Of a DNA stretch of 64,000 nt, positions 17,781 to 26,937 are shown piece by piece. Made by a program: the position numbers and the translations under genes. The notes beneath the pieces are model-generated. The model was not told the origin of the DNA, made no database searches, and saw nothing but the letters and a program-made list of their open reading frames with translations. Positions within the stretch are counted from its first letter, which is position 1; the number at the start of each line of letters is the position of its first letter. The stretch comes from an uncultured Bacteroidia bacterium. GTDB lineage: Bacteria; Bacteroidota; Bacteroidia; Bacteroidales; F082. The stretch spans positions 1 to 64,000 of the forward strand of contig CADBZW010000017.1 in assembly GCA_902799345.1 (NCBI GenBank), given 5' to 3'.

Positions 17781-20700
17781 TTATATTCCACTCACAACAA
17801 ACCCTGCATTTTTGAGGCGATTCAGGAAATCCAGCATCGACTCGTAAGGCACTGCCACATATTCGAAGCGTTTGTCGCCTTTCTTCCTGGTGCGCGCCTT
17901 GTCCTTCGTGTCGTACATCTTCTGGTTGAGATCAGAATAAGTGGCATGTACCTGCAACTGGCCGTCACCGCAGTTGTAATTGATGAAGGTCAAGAACATG
18001 TCGTTTTGGAAGAAATAGGTGACATTGCCCAGACGGTGGTCAAACACCACATAGCCGTCCACATACTTATTCACGACATGCTTGCCCAAGTTACCCAATC
18101 CAATCTTGCCTACCGAGACGAAGGCATGCATCTTGTCGTTCCACACCATCTTGAGGTCGGGAATGACAAGGGTCTTGTTGTAGAAATCGGACGACGACTC
18201 CATCTGCGGATAGCCTTCCAACTCAATGGCCATAGCACGCTCCGCCACCTTTTCCTCGTCATTCTCGGAGCGGAAGTAATGCATGTATTGCGTCTTCGTC
18301 AAGTCGATGGACGAGCCTTCCATATTGGAATACACCTCGGCGATGCCCGCCATCACGTCGTCATCAAAGACAGGAACGTTGAGCACATTCAAGCCACTGA
18401 AGGTCAAGGTGTCGTTGGGATACTGCGTGTAGTTGCCATGGACGGCGAAATCGACCAAAGCCATGTCGAAACCGAGGTCGGAACTAACCTGTCCTTCAAC
18501 GATGCCACGCGAATTGAGAGAGAGCCAAGAGTCATAAGTTTGTTCCTCGCTCACCACGAAACGATTTTTGACAGCATCATACCACAACGTGCCGTTCGAC
18601 GGGTTGACTTCCACCTTCTCCCTCCTACCCTTCTTGGGCGTGAGGAACGAGGCAAAATAGCCGCCGTCGATGGCTTGCTCGTAATAGAGGCCGCTGCAGA
18701 TCTCAGGCGTTTCCTCCTGGATGCGCGGCAAGTCGATTGGCACTTGGATGTCTTTTGGGTCGATGGTGGCCGTTGAGACAAACCAATTGTGCAGGGCCTC
18801 CAAGGTGTCAGACGGGAGTCTCTCGATGGGGACAAGGCTGTCTTCTGAAATAACTTCAAACGCCACGGCCTCATCAGGATTAAAGCCCGAAAGCGCGAAG
18901 TGGCCGTCATACAGTCCATGTTCATCCGTGGCCGTCAAGGTCACCTTGCCTTTAAACGCAAACTGAGGACTCAGCTGGAGTGCCGAAGTGTCGGCGAGAT
19001 GGGCGACGCCTCGCGTCACGCCGTCTCTCGGGGCAATGGAATCCATGAAAATCGGTGTGCGTGTGCCGTCGGCAACCTCATAATCCCAATAGCCTTGGGC
19101 ATAGTATTTCTTCCGGCTCTGGATGTCGACCACGGCATTCTTGTAAAGGTGGAAGCGGTTCAAAGTATCGGCAAGCAAGTCGCCAGCCACGGGATCCAAC
19201 TTGGATTCGGCGTTGATGTCGACGTCGTGATCATACGGGAACACGGCGGCATCGGCCACGCGGATGATCTTCACATCGTGGGCGTGGATGATATAGTTGG
19301 TCATGTCGTATTCGGCATTCATGCTATAGAAATTCAACGAATCCTGACCAGGCACCAACGAGATGAATTTCGAGGCGTTGTTGTGAACAGCTAGCAACTC
19401 TTCATGCGTAGTGGCAGTGGCATAGTCGCCGAAAGTCTCAATGGGATTGTCGAGATGCAGGCTGTTGGTGGCCATGTCCCACTCGGCTTCCTTCAACGAG
19501 CAGATATATTGGTTCATGGGGAAGTCCAAGTTACTGGTGTTGTCCAAGTAGTCGTATTTCACCTTCTGTGCGTCGAAGTCGACGTTAGCGCGGTAGTTGG
19601 TAGCTGCAAAAGCCACGGAACTGCTGTCAGCAGAATACAGCATAAACTTGGCCGAATCCGCCACGAAGGTGCGCGAATCGAAGGCAAAATGGTCAGAGTC
19701 GAACTCTGTCAAACCGAAACGCAATTTACCGTCAGCCGAATAGCCGTCGGGCGACAGCGTGGTCTTGCCTTTGAAATAGGTGTCGCCATACATGCAAATC
19801 GGTGCCTTGATGGTTTCTGTGGTCAGCTCAGGCTTGAAGACATCCCATCTCAACTTCAAGGCATCGGCCGAAGCGATGGGGAAACCGGTTCCGTCAGCCA
19901 ACGGCTCCATCTTGAAATCCTTGGTGATGGCCGTTACCAACTTCGGATACAGCATAAACTTATCTGACGTAAACTGAGAGGTCTGATAATCAAGCTTTCC
20001 TATGCCATAGAAACCGCTTGACGAGAGGTGGACGGTTTCATGCAGCTGTCCAGAGCCGTCATACATGGGATAGGAATCCGTGTCGCCGTTGCCGATCTGG
20101 TGTTCGAACCCCAAGGAATAGTCGTCCATCACCACCAGCGGCTCGATGATGTTGGGCAAGATGCCGCCTGAGACCAATTCGCCATCAAATCTCACCTTCT
20201 TCATTGTCAAGTCATTCAAGCTGTCGACGACGAAAGGATACAGGCTGTAATAGAACTTGCCACTGAAGTCGTCGGACGTTTTCAAAGAGTCTAGGCTACC
20301 AGGGTTAAAGGCGCCTCCGTTGATTTTACGGTAGAACTTATAGCCCTCGGCATCGCTTTGGAAGATGGGATACTCAGGCGTGTCTTCGCGGCTCGATTTG
20401 TTGTCGCCCTTGTCGATGAACAGACGGCCTTTCAGTCGTTCCAACGTGCCGTCGACGGGGATGATCTCTCTGTTGTCGCGCGCATAAAAACGCAGCGAAT
20501 CCACCTTGGGCATCCTGATAGTGAACTCATCATAAAGGAACAAGCAGTCCTTGGTGAAAAACTCAAACATTCCAGCCAGGATACCGCCCGAAAACTTGAA
20601 GTTTTTGTTCTTTTTCAACGTAATTCTGCCATTGTCGGGCACGATGACCACGTGTTTACGGTCGCTCAACGAAATGGCAGGACCCTCATAGCCATCAATT

Positions 20701-22409
20701 TGGCTGGTAATACCATAAACGAGCAGGTCGTTGGTACCTAAGTCAAGACGCATATTGGGCTGGCGGTTGGTAGTTACCGTATGAAGCTTAATCACGTCAT
20801 AGTCAATAGCTTGATTATACGAGTCGACCACGTCGAAAAAACGAGGCAAAGCCGTCACCCATTGTGTTTGGGCATCATATTCCATATAACCCTCCGCCTG
20901 CAGCTTCAACACCAAAGAGATAACCTGCTCAGTAGGATATCCGAGATACGATGTCAAGTCACCAAGATAAAAATGCACTTGACGATCCACATTGCTGAAG
21001 CCTTTCAGGAACTTCTCCACTCGTATCATCGGGTGCGTGCCGTCGAGTCCTTGCAAACGCTTGAAGTCGTCGTTACGGAAATAGTTGACCGACACCACAT
21101 CACCCTCACTCCTATGGTTGACGCCTTCCATGCGTCTGAAATCCACGACGCTTTCGTCGATATCCCAATACATGGCCTCCAAAAAGATGTCGACGCCGTG
21201 GTAATAATCATGGAAAGGTGCGTCGCCAAAGTCTTTTTCCGAGCGATAAACAATCAGGCGGCGGCTCTTGTTGTCGTATCTGAAGCCCAAACCATTATGG
21301 TAGATGGAGTCCAAGCTCATGCGACCCGCCACTGTGTCAGGCAGATACAAGCGCATCATTGCGCGGTCTGACACCAAAAGTTCATCCTCTGACATCGTAA
21401 AACGCCCCGACTCCACCTTCACCACCTCGGTGCCGTTGCGATGGAAATGGAACATGGCCTTGTTATTGACGCCACCAAACACCTCCACAAGGTTACCCAT
21501 CATGCCGATGCCACCCTCAAAATCAACGTTCCTCAGGATGTTGGGAATACGATAGTCGGAGCGGTATGACTTCACGCGCGGATACATGGTCCTCTCATTC
21601 GGGGCATTCACCTGCACCTTGTCCTCAAAACGACATAATATCTGCTGGTTGAAATGGTTGCGTTCATTGAACAACACCGAGTCGATGGCGTACTCGGAAC
21701 GGTTAAGGTCGATGGTGTAGAAATCGGGGAAGGTCACAAAGACACTTTCTGCCGAGATGCCAAATCGCGACCAGTCGGCGCGTCCTCCCTGGCCTCTCCA
21801 ACTGTTGTCCTCCATCGAATAGACGCCTTTCGTCTGCTTGATGACCGACTCATCGTTTTGTGTGGCCAGCACCAAGGTACCATCCACGACCAGTTCGAAC
21901 TTGTCGGCTTTAGGGAATCCTATCAACGCATCACGGACCGACCACTTGGAGTTGCCCTTCGCCGACAGAACCTTGTCGACAAAGAGGTCGCGGCACGACT
22001 TCAGGTATTTGTCAATGCCGTTCATCGACTTCTGTGCCTTGGCTTCCGTAAATGTCAGCCAGTTGTTCACATCTTTATGAGTCAATCCCGCAGTTGGGAC
22101 CTTTTGCAACGCAGCCACAAAATTGAACGTATTGGGATAGGCTCGCGTGCCGCCCTTGGAATGGAACAACTCGCAAAGACGCATCACCATATTGATTTCA
22201 GCGTCCGAATAATAGCTATCCCATGCACCACGAAACGCCTTCATCATAACGGCGGCGTCATCGCGCTCCTGTTTCGATGCGGCAGTACCCAGATAAGCAG
22301 TCAACTGATCATAAAACGCATTTTTCTCAGTGGGATAAAACGCCTGGGCAAACGCCGACGACGCATCCATAAAGAGCGACAAAATTGCAATAAGGATCCC
22401 TTTTTTCAT
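17781..22409 (-). CDS. Very large secreted protein of unknown function
   Basis: 1542 residues from ATG 22409; an upstream TTG extension is less likely. The signal peptide (MKKGILIAILSLFMDASSAFAQ) predicts export; there is no lipobox and no T9SS tail. The first 170 residues look helical (FYDQLTAYLGTAASKQERDD, LTHKDVNNWLTF). From about 200 the protein is dominated by short beta strands and repeated phrases such as DSVLFNERNHF, DSLRFYARDN, DSAKFMLYSADS, DSLNFYSMNAEYDM, VDFDAQKVKYDY, as if built of many stacked beta repeats. Some of these recall LptA/OstA-like beta-jellyroll or beta-helix proteins, but no family is assigned. Last gene of the tpiA-prmA unit. A periplasmic or outer-membrane structural role is a guess. 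Confidence 0.85.
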   Translation of the reverse strand: MKKGILIAILSLFMDASSAFAQAFYPTEKNAFYDQLTAYLGTAASKQERDDAAVMMKAFRGAWDSYYSDAEINMVMRLCELFHSKGGTRAYPNTFNFVAALQKVPTAGLTHKDVNNWLTFTEAKAQKSMNGIDKYLKSCRDLFVDKVLSAKGNSKWSVRDALIGFPKADKFELVVDGTLVLATQNDESVIKQTKGVYSMEDNSWRGQGGRADWSRFGISAESVFVTFPDFYTIDLNRSEYAIDSVLFNERNHFNQQILCRFEDKVQVNAPNERTMYPRVKSYRSDYRIPNILRNVDFEGGIGMMGNLVEVFGGVNNKAMFHFHRNGTEVVKVESGRFTMSEDELLVSDRAMMRLYLPDTVAGRMSLDSIYHNGLGFRYDNKSRRLIVYRSEKDFGDAPFHDYYHGVDIFLEAMYWDIDESVVDFRRMEGVNHRSEGDVVSVNYFRNDDFKRLQGLDGTHPMIRVEKFLKGFSNVDRQVHFYLGDLTSYLGYPTEQVISLVLKLQAEGYMEYDAQTQWVTALPRFFDVVDSYNQAIDYDVIKLHTVTTNRQPNMRLDLGTNDLLVYGITSQIDGYEGPAISLSDRKHVVIVPDNGRITLKKNKNFKFSGGILAGMFEFFTKDCLFLYDEFTIRMPKVDSLRFYARDNREIIPVDGTLERLKGRLFIDKGDNKSSREDTPEYPIFQSDAEGYKFYRKINGGAFNPGSLDSLKTSDDFSGKFYYSLYPFVVDSLNDLTMKKVRFDGELVSGGILPNIIEPLVVMDDYSLGFEHQIGNGDTDSYPMYDGSGQLHETVHLSSSGFYGIGKLDYQTSQFTSDKFMLYPKLVTAITKDFKMEPLADGTGFPIASADALKLRWDVFKPELTTETIKAPICMYGDTYFKGKTTLSPDGYSADGKLRFGLTEFDSDHFAFDSRTFVADSAKFMLYSADSSSVAFAATNYRANVDFDAQKVKYDYLDNTSNLDFPMNQYICSLKEAEWDMATNSLHLDNPIETFGDYATATTHEELLAVHNNASKFISLVPGQDSLNFYSMNAEYDMTNYIIHAHDVKIIRVADAAVFPYDHDVDINAESKLDPVAGDLLADTLNRFHLYKNAVVDIQSRKKYYAQGYWDYEVADGTRTPIFMDSIAPRDGVTRGVAHLADTSALQLSPQFAFKGKVTLTATDEHGLYDGHFALSGFNPDEAVAFEVISEDSLVPIERLPSDTLEALHNWFVSTATIDPKDIQVPIDLPRIQEETPEICSGLYYEQAIDGGYFASFLTPKKGRREKVEVNPSNGTLWYDAVKNRFVVSEEQTYDSWLSLNSRGIVEGQVSSDLGFDMALVDFAVHGNYTQYPNDTLTFSGLNVLNVPVFDDDVMAGIAEVYSNMEGSSIDLTKTQYMHYFRSENDEEKVAERAMAIELEGYPQMESSSDFYNKTLVIPDLKMVWNDKMHAFVSVGKIGLGNLGKHVVNKYVDGYVVFDHRLGNVTYFFQNDMFLTFINYNCGDGQLQVHATYSDLNQKMYDTKDKARTRKKGDKRFEYVAVPYESMLDFLNRLKNAGFVVSGI

Positions 22410-22446
22410 CCGAATTCTCAATTATCAATTCTCAATTCTCAATTAC
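22410..22446. repeat. (AATTCTC/AATTATC) simple repeat between prmA and the 17781 gene
   Basis: Four to five copies of a 7-base unit CAATTCT/CAATTAT span the junction of the two genes. It resembles other degenerate short-unit repeats at gene boundaries in this window. Confidence 0.7.
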
Positions 22447-23270
22447 TTAACGAACTCAGCAGCCACCCAGTTGTTCCGACTCAGATGGCGACGATACCGC
22501 ATGCCCAAGCGCTCTGCCTCTGCCTTGATGCTGTCCAAATCCTCAGTGTAGAATCCGCTGAAGAAGATGTGAGCATCGGGCTTCATGGCGGCAACATAAT
22601 AATGCATGTCGCGCAAAAGGATGTTGCGGTTGATGTTGGCCAGCACCACATCGAACTGTCCTTTGATAGCCAAGGCATCGCCAAGGACGATTTCGATGTC
22701 GGAGATGCCGTTTAGTTCGATGTTGGTGAAGGCGTTACGATAGGCCCACTCGTCGTTGTCGATGGCAACGGTGCGGGCGGCACCCAACTTTTTGGCGAGG
22801 ATGGCCAACACTGCAGTGCCGCTGCCCATGTCGAGGATGTCTTTCCCTTTGAAGTCGGTCTCCAGCATCAGCTGGATGATTTGTGCCGTCGTCTCATGAT
22901 TGGCCGTGCCAAACGACATTTTGGGCTCGATGACTAGGTCGAACTCGAAGCTCGGATCGGGGTCGTGGAAGGGCGCGCGCACACGGCAGCGCTCGTTGAC
23001 CACCACGGGCTGGTAGGAAGCCTCCCATAGCTCATTCCAGTCCTTGTCGGGCATCTCCTCCACCTTCAGCAGATGGATGTCAAAGAAGGCGGAGTCCGAC
23101 AAAAGACCTTCCACGGCGAGGTCATCGCGGCACTCTGCGGAGCAATAGGCTTTCAGGCATCGGTCCTCGTCCATGAAAGAATCGAAACCGATCTCCGCCA
23201 ACATCGTGGTCAGCATGTCGTGCTGGATGTCGGACGACGGCGCGGTAAATGTGTATTCAAAGGTCTTCAT
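22443..23270 (-). CDS. prmA: Ribosomal protein L11 methyltransferase
   Basis: 275 residues. SAM-dependent enzyme that methylates ribosomal protein L11. SAM motif I is DILDMGSGTAVLAILAKKLG (about 141-160), with the post-motif acidic residue in TVAIDNDEWA and the active-site-like LANINRN. The N-terminal about 110 residues are the L11-recognition part, more divergent than in Proteobacteria. Its ATG overlaps the stop of tpiA by four bases (ATGA), so the two are co-translated. Confidence 0.92.
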   Translation of the reverse strand: MKTFEYTFTAPSSDIQHDMLTTMLAEIGFDSFMDEDRCLKAYCSAECRDDLAVEGLLSDSAFFDIHLLKVEEMPDKDWNELWEASYQPVVVNERCRVRAPFHDPDPSFEFDLVIEPKMSFGTANHETTAQIIQLMLETDFKGKDILDMGSGTAVLAILAKKLGAARTVAIDNDEWAYRNAFTNIELNGISDIEIVLGDALAIKGQFDVVLANINRNILLRDMHYYVAAMKPDAHIFFSGFYTEDLDSIKAEAERLGMRYRRHLSRNNWVAAEFVK

Positions 23271-24046
23271 TCTTCGCCAATATGTGAGGCCTGGTTGCAG
23301 ATGGAGACGAAGTCCTCTGCCTTGAGCGAGGCGCCGCCGATGAGGCCGCCGTCGACGTCGGGCTGCGAGAACAGCTCCGTGGCGTTCTTGGCATTGCAGC
23401 TGCCGCCGTAGAGGATGCGGATATCGTCGGCCGTGGCTTCGTCATAGTGTTCCTTGATCAGAGAGCGAATGAAAGCATGCATCTCCTGCGCCTGCTCAGG
23501 CGTGGCGGTCTTACCCGTGCCGATGGCCCAAACGGGTTCATAGGCGATGATGGCATCGTAGATGGCATCGCCGTCCAAGTGGAACAGACCTTTCTCCAGT
23601 TGTTCCTTGACGACCTCGAAATGGCGCCCTGCCTCACGCTCTTCGAGCACCTCACCGACGCAGTAGATGGGCGACATGTTGTTCTCAATCAAGCGGTTGA
23701 TCTTCTCGGCAAGGATTTCATTGGTCTCGCCAAAATATTTTCTCCTCTCGCTGTGACCGACGATGCAGTAGTCCACGTCGATGGATTTCAGCATCTTGGC
23801 CGACACTTCGCCCGTGTAGGCGCCCTTGTCGTAGGCGCTGCAGTTCTGCGCGCCCACGTTGAAGCGCTGCTCATCAAACTCATAGTCCGTCAGCATCTCA
23901 AGATAAGGGAAGGGCGGGCAGATGATGACTTCGCAGTCCAGTTCTTCTTGTTCGTCAAGGCGGTCAAGGATTTCGTCGACCAAAGTTTCGGCCTCATCGA
24001 AAGTGAGGTTCATTTTCCAGTTTCCAGCAACGATTTTGCTTCTCAT
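23267..24046 (-). CDS. tpiA: Triosephosphate isomerase
   Basis: 259 residues. Interconverts dihydroxyacetone phosphate and glyceraldehyde 3-phosphate. Catalytic features are present: Lys in GNWKMN (residues 8-13), His in GHSERR, Glu in AYEPVWAIGTGK (loop 6) and the phosphate-binding YGGS and GGASL. First gene of the tpiA-prmA-17781 unit. Confidence 0.98.
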   Translation of the reverse strand: MRSKIVAGNWKMNLTFDEAETLVDEILDRLDEQEELDCEVIICPPFPYLEMLTDYEFDEQRFNVGAQNCSAYDKGAYTGEVSAKMLKSIDVDYCIVGHSERRKYFGETNEILAEKINRLIENNMSPIYCVGEVLEEREAGRHFEVVKEQLEKGLFHLDGDAIYDAIIAYEPVWAIGTGKTATPEQAQEMHAFIRSLIKEHYDEATADDIRILYGGSCNAKNATELFSQPDVDGGLIGGASLKAEDFVSICNQASHIGEE

Positions 24047-24054
24047 AATATTTA

Positions 24055-24105
24055 TAATTTAAAGATTTAATATTCAAAGATTTAAAGACTCAGAAATTTA
24101 AAAGC
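24055..24105. repeat. AAAGATTTAA/GATTTAA short repeat before tpiA
   Basis: Degenerate copies of a TTTAAAGATT/ATTCAAAGATT/AAATTTAAA unit lie in the tpiA leader. The leader also holds the tpiA promoter. Confidence 0.5.
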
Positions 24106-24129
24106 AGCTGAACAAATTCATCTAAACTA

Positions 24130-24137
24130 CAAATATA
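24130..24137 (-). promoter_or_regulatory. Bacteroidota -7 element for tpiA
   Basis: TATATTTG on the minus strand, preceded 16 bases upstream by TTTG (the -33 element, near 24154-24157). The spacing fits the Bacteroidota consensus. Predicted leader of about 75 bases. Confidence 0.7.
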
Positions 24138-24157
24138 CGATTTTTTTCATTAACAAA

Positions 24158-25108
24158 TCACTTTACTCTTAATTTCTTTCCAACCCTCAACACATCGGTT
24201 TTCTTCATCTTGTTCAACTTGCAAAGGATAGACACCGTGGTATTGTTTTCCACGGCTATCGAGTTTAGCGTCTCCCCTTTCTTGACGATATGATACTGCC
24301 TTTCAGTTTCATTGGGATTTCTGGCATCGATGACCTTGACCAGATTGCTTCGGGTAAGGTCGGCGAAAGCGTCTTTCAAGGTCTCAGCCGTTATCTCTAC
24401 ATTTCTGTCAACGCTGCGCAATGAATCGTTCAACCGATGTGAAAACAGCCATTCGTAGGTCTCTTCAAGATAGAAGACACGTGCCAAGCGTGTGTGGTTC
24501 ACGCCTTTGAAACGGTCATAAATCAGCCGCGTCGTATCGCCGCAATCTGCCATAGCCTCGACCACCCTATCGGAGCAACCCACCGGCACTGCCGTATCTG
24601 CCGTACCATGGATAATCCACAAGGGAACCTCGTTGAGGCCACACAATTCGGGCTCCGTAGCGCCACCACAAAGCGCCATCGCTGCAGCCACGTCGTCGGG
24701 ATAGGTCGCCGCAAAGTCAAGCGTCCCGTAGCCGCCCATGCTCATGCCTAACACATAGAAGCGATCCATGTCGACAGAATAGTGCTTTTTCACCCAGTCG
24801 ATGACTTCCATCACCTTGGCGGGTTGCCAGGCACCCGAGGTCTGTGGAGCGACAATCACCGCATCAATCTTGCGGCCACGCGACACCGCGTCGATGCAGC
24901 CGTAGTTGCGCACCAGGTTCAGGTTATGTCCAGAGAGACTTTTGCCATGAAGGAACAGCACCAAAGGCTTCTTTTCGGAAGTGGAATAATCATCGGGCAG
25001 ATACAGCCAAAAGTCGTAGCCGTCCTTGATGAAGTCACGGCACGCCATCAACTGGGCCTTGCAAAGCAAGGGCAACAGGCAGAACAGCAAAAAGACCCAT
25101 TTCTTCAT
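24158..25108 (-). CDS. Secreted esterase (alpha/beta-hydrolase) with C-terminal LysM domain
   Basis: 316 residues from ATG 25108, which overlaps the thioesterase stop (ATGA); the longer upstream reading lacks a signal peptide. The signal peptide ends at LLCKAQ (about 18). The hydrolase domain (about 25-240) resembles polyhydroxybutyrate-depolymerase/feruloyl-esterase-like enzymes: oxyanion-type LFLHGKS, nucleophile elbow GMSMGGYG (Ser123), and WIIHGTADTAVP with a likely catalytic Asp. A LysM domain (about 270-316: YHIVKKGETLNSIAVENNT) suggests binding to peptidoglycan. The substrate is unknown; an acetyl ester of a cell-wall or plant polymer is possible. Confidence 0.85.
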   Translation of the reverse strand: MKKWVFLLFCLLPLLCKAQLMACRDFIKDGYDFWLYLPDDYSTSEKKPLVLFLHGKSLSGHNLNLVRNYGCIDAVSRGRKIDAVIVAPQTSGAWQPAKVMEVIDWVKKHYSVDMDRFYVLGMSMGGYGTLDFAATYPDDVAAAMALCGGATEPELCGLNEVPLWIIHGTADTAVPVGCSDRVVEAMADCGDTTRLIYDRFKGVNHTRLARVFYLEETYEWLFSHRLNDSLRSVDRNVEITAETLKDAFADLTRSNLVKVIDARNPNETERQYHIVKKGETLNSIAVENNTTVSILCKLNKMKKTDVLRVGKKLRVK

Positions 25109-25881
25109 GCTTCGCTTTGATTCATTGGTGAAAAAGTTGCCATGCATCGGCACACTTCCGTCTCCTTACCCGTCGTCTCGGTCTTCACCAAGCGCACACA
25201 ATACTCATTCTCAGAAGTTTGCTCACGATAAAAGCTCAGCTTCTCGCCTTCATGCGCTTCGGCAACGTATGCGATTTCGAAACGCTTGAGACGATGCTCA
25301 CGATACCAGGCAATGTCCCACAGGTCCAGCACATGCTCAATATATTTTACCGAGTTGACGTGCCCGTTGATGTCAATGTCATTGTAGTTGACATCAATAG
25401 TCCGCACCAAGGCGGCGTTTCCCGACATCTTTACACGACCGCCTTTCTCAATCGGGCAGGGGTTGTCGTCCACGATCCAGTTGTTGATGGCACCTTGGTC
25501 GATGGAATAGATGTCGGTGGGCTGCCTTGTCTCCGTGTCGATCATCGCCCAGATGGAACGGCCATAGCCGTAGACCTTACCGTTGCCGTCCGACACGCAG
25601 AAATTACGGCTAGTGAAGAACTTCATCGCGCCCTCCACCCATGTCTCAATGGTGTAACGCTCATGTTGCGATGGCATCTCCTCCATCTCAATGGCCAGCC
25701 TCGACAGCACCCACGAACGCTTGATGGTCATCAGGTATTTCATGCCGAAGCCACGGTCGGTGGAATGAAAATCGGCGGCATTGAGCATCTGGTTGCCCAA
25801 ATGTCCCAAAAACATCCGTCCTGAGAAGTCGCAATGGAACGGTTCTGCCACAAATTCGTATTTACCTATTTTGTTCATCAT
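25105..25881 (-). CDS. Acyl-ACP thioesterase (FatA/FatB-like)
   Basis: 258 residues with two tandem hot-dog folds, as in bacterial homologues of plant acyl-ACP thioesterases. It hydrolyses acyl-ACP to release free fatty acids. Characteristic parts: N-terminal CDFSGRMFLGHLGNQMLNAA, WVLSRLAIEMEEMP, and the C-terminal half with VNYNDIDINGHVNSVKYIEH (conserved N...H pair). The start is ATG 25881, or 25878, overlapping the permease stop. Cytoplasmic. It lies in a tightly packed operon with overlaps on both sides. Confidence 0.9.
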   Translation of the reverse strand: MMNKIGKYEFVAEPFHCDFSGRMFLGHLGNQMLNAADFHSTDRGFGMKYLMTIKRSWVLSRLAIEMEEMPSQHERYTIETWVEGAMKFFTSRNFCVSDGNGKVYGYGRSIWAMIDTETRQPTDIYSIDQGAINNWIVDDNPCPIEKGGRVKMSGNAALVRTIDVNYNDIDINGHVNSVKYIEHVLDLWDIAWYREHRLKRFEIAYVAEAHEGEKLSFYREQTSENEYCVRLVKTETTGKETEVCRCMATFSPMNQSEA

Positions 25882-26933
25882 GAAATTCTTACACGTGGGT
25901 CAATAAACCCATAAATAATATCCACTACGATATTCACGATAATCAGCATGACCGCGATGAGCAGCACCGCACCCATGATGACCGGAAAATCGTACTTGTC
26001 CAAGGCGTCGACCACCACCACGCCGATGCCCTTCCAGTCGAAGACGTACTCCACGAAGACGGCACCCGCCAGCAACGAGGCAAACCATCCCGAAACGGCT
26101 GTCACCACTGGGTTCAAGGCGTTGCGTAAGATGACGCGGAAAGGCTTCAAGCCCTTGGCTCGTGCCGTGCGCACATAGTCCATCGACATGGCTTCGAGCA
26201 GCGAGGTACGCGTCAGCTCAGTCACCACGGCCAAGGGGCGCATTCCCAAGGTCAACGCAGGCAAGATGAGGTTGCGCAGACTCAAGAACTCTCCCCTGCC
26301 GTATTCATCGACGGTGTAAAGGCTTCCAGTCATACCCAATCCTGTATAGTGTTCCAAAAGGAATCCGAAAATCCATGCCATCAGGATGGCGGCGAAGAAC
26401 GAGGGCAACGACATGCCTATGGTGGTGATGAAAAGCGTCAACTTATTGAGAAACTTGGTATTGAACACTGCCGTCAGGATGCCTATGAGCAGGCCCAGCA
26501 CCATGGCGATGGAAATGGATACCGCCGCCAAGAGCAAGGTATTAGGGAAGGCTTCTCCCAAAATGTCGGAGACCTTCCGCTTGCTTTGGTACGACATCCT
26601 CAGATAGGGCGCTTTCAGCACCACCGCCGTCGAGCCGATGGTGGCTATTTTGGCGTAATGGCCTATCTTATCTAGCTTTTGTGTACCTTCAGAGACATCG
26701 TAAAACGAAACCGGCACCAAGTCATTGAGGTAGTCCACATATTGTTTCCCAAGACTTTGGTTGAGGCCCAACTCTTCACGGATGGCGTTGACCGACGCTT
26801 CGTCGGCACGCTGTCCGAGCATCATCTGGGCAGGGTCACCAGGCAGGATGTTGAACAGGAAAAACACCAGCGTCGCGACACCCCAAAGCACCGCGATACC
26901 GTATAACAACTTCCTGATGATGTAACTGCCCAT
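25878..26933 (-). CDS. ABC transporter permease of the DppB/OppB type (orphan)
   Basis: 351 residues, with an N-terminal TM (GSYIIRKLLYGIAVLWGVATL) followed by the OppB signature FFLFNILPGDPAQMMLGQ, and further TM segments near 130-160, 175-200, 225-250, 270-300 and 315-345. The EAA-type loop is RTARAKGLKPFRVILRNAL. Such permeases pair with a second permease, two ATPases and a binding protein, but none of these is in this window. A large periplasmic insertion (about 60-120) is present. The lone gene inside a thioesterase/DoxX operon suggests that its partners are elsewhere or that it has another role. Confidence 0.88.
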   Translation of the reverse strand: MGSYIIRKLLYGIAVLWGVATLVFFLFNILPGDPAQMMLGQRADEASVNAIREELGLNQSLGKQYVDYLNDLVPVSFYDVSEGTQKLDKIGHYAKIATIGSTAVVLKAPYLRMSYQSKRKVSDILGEAFPNTLLLAAVSISIAMVLGLLIGILTAVFNTKFLNKLTLFITTIGMSLPSFFAAILMAWIFGFLLEHYTGLGMTGSLYTVDEYGRGEFLSLRNLILPALTLGMRPLAVVTELTRTSLLEAMSMDYVRTARAKGLKPFRVILRNALNPVVTAVSGWFASLLAGAVFVEYVFDWKGIGVVVVDALDKYDFPVIMGAVLLIAVMLIIVNIVVDIIYGFIDPRVRIS

Positions 26934-26937
26934 TACG

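Noticed and set aside
25878-26933. A complete oligopeptide transport operon
   Set aside because: Only one permease is present; no second permease, ATPase or binding protein is nearby.
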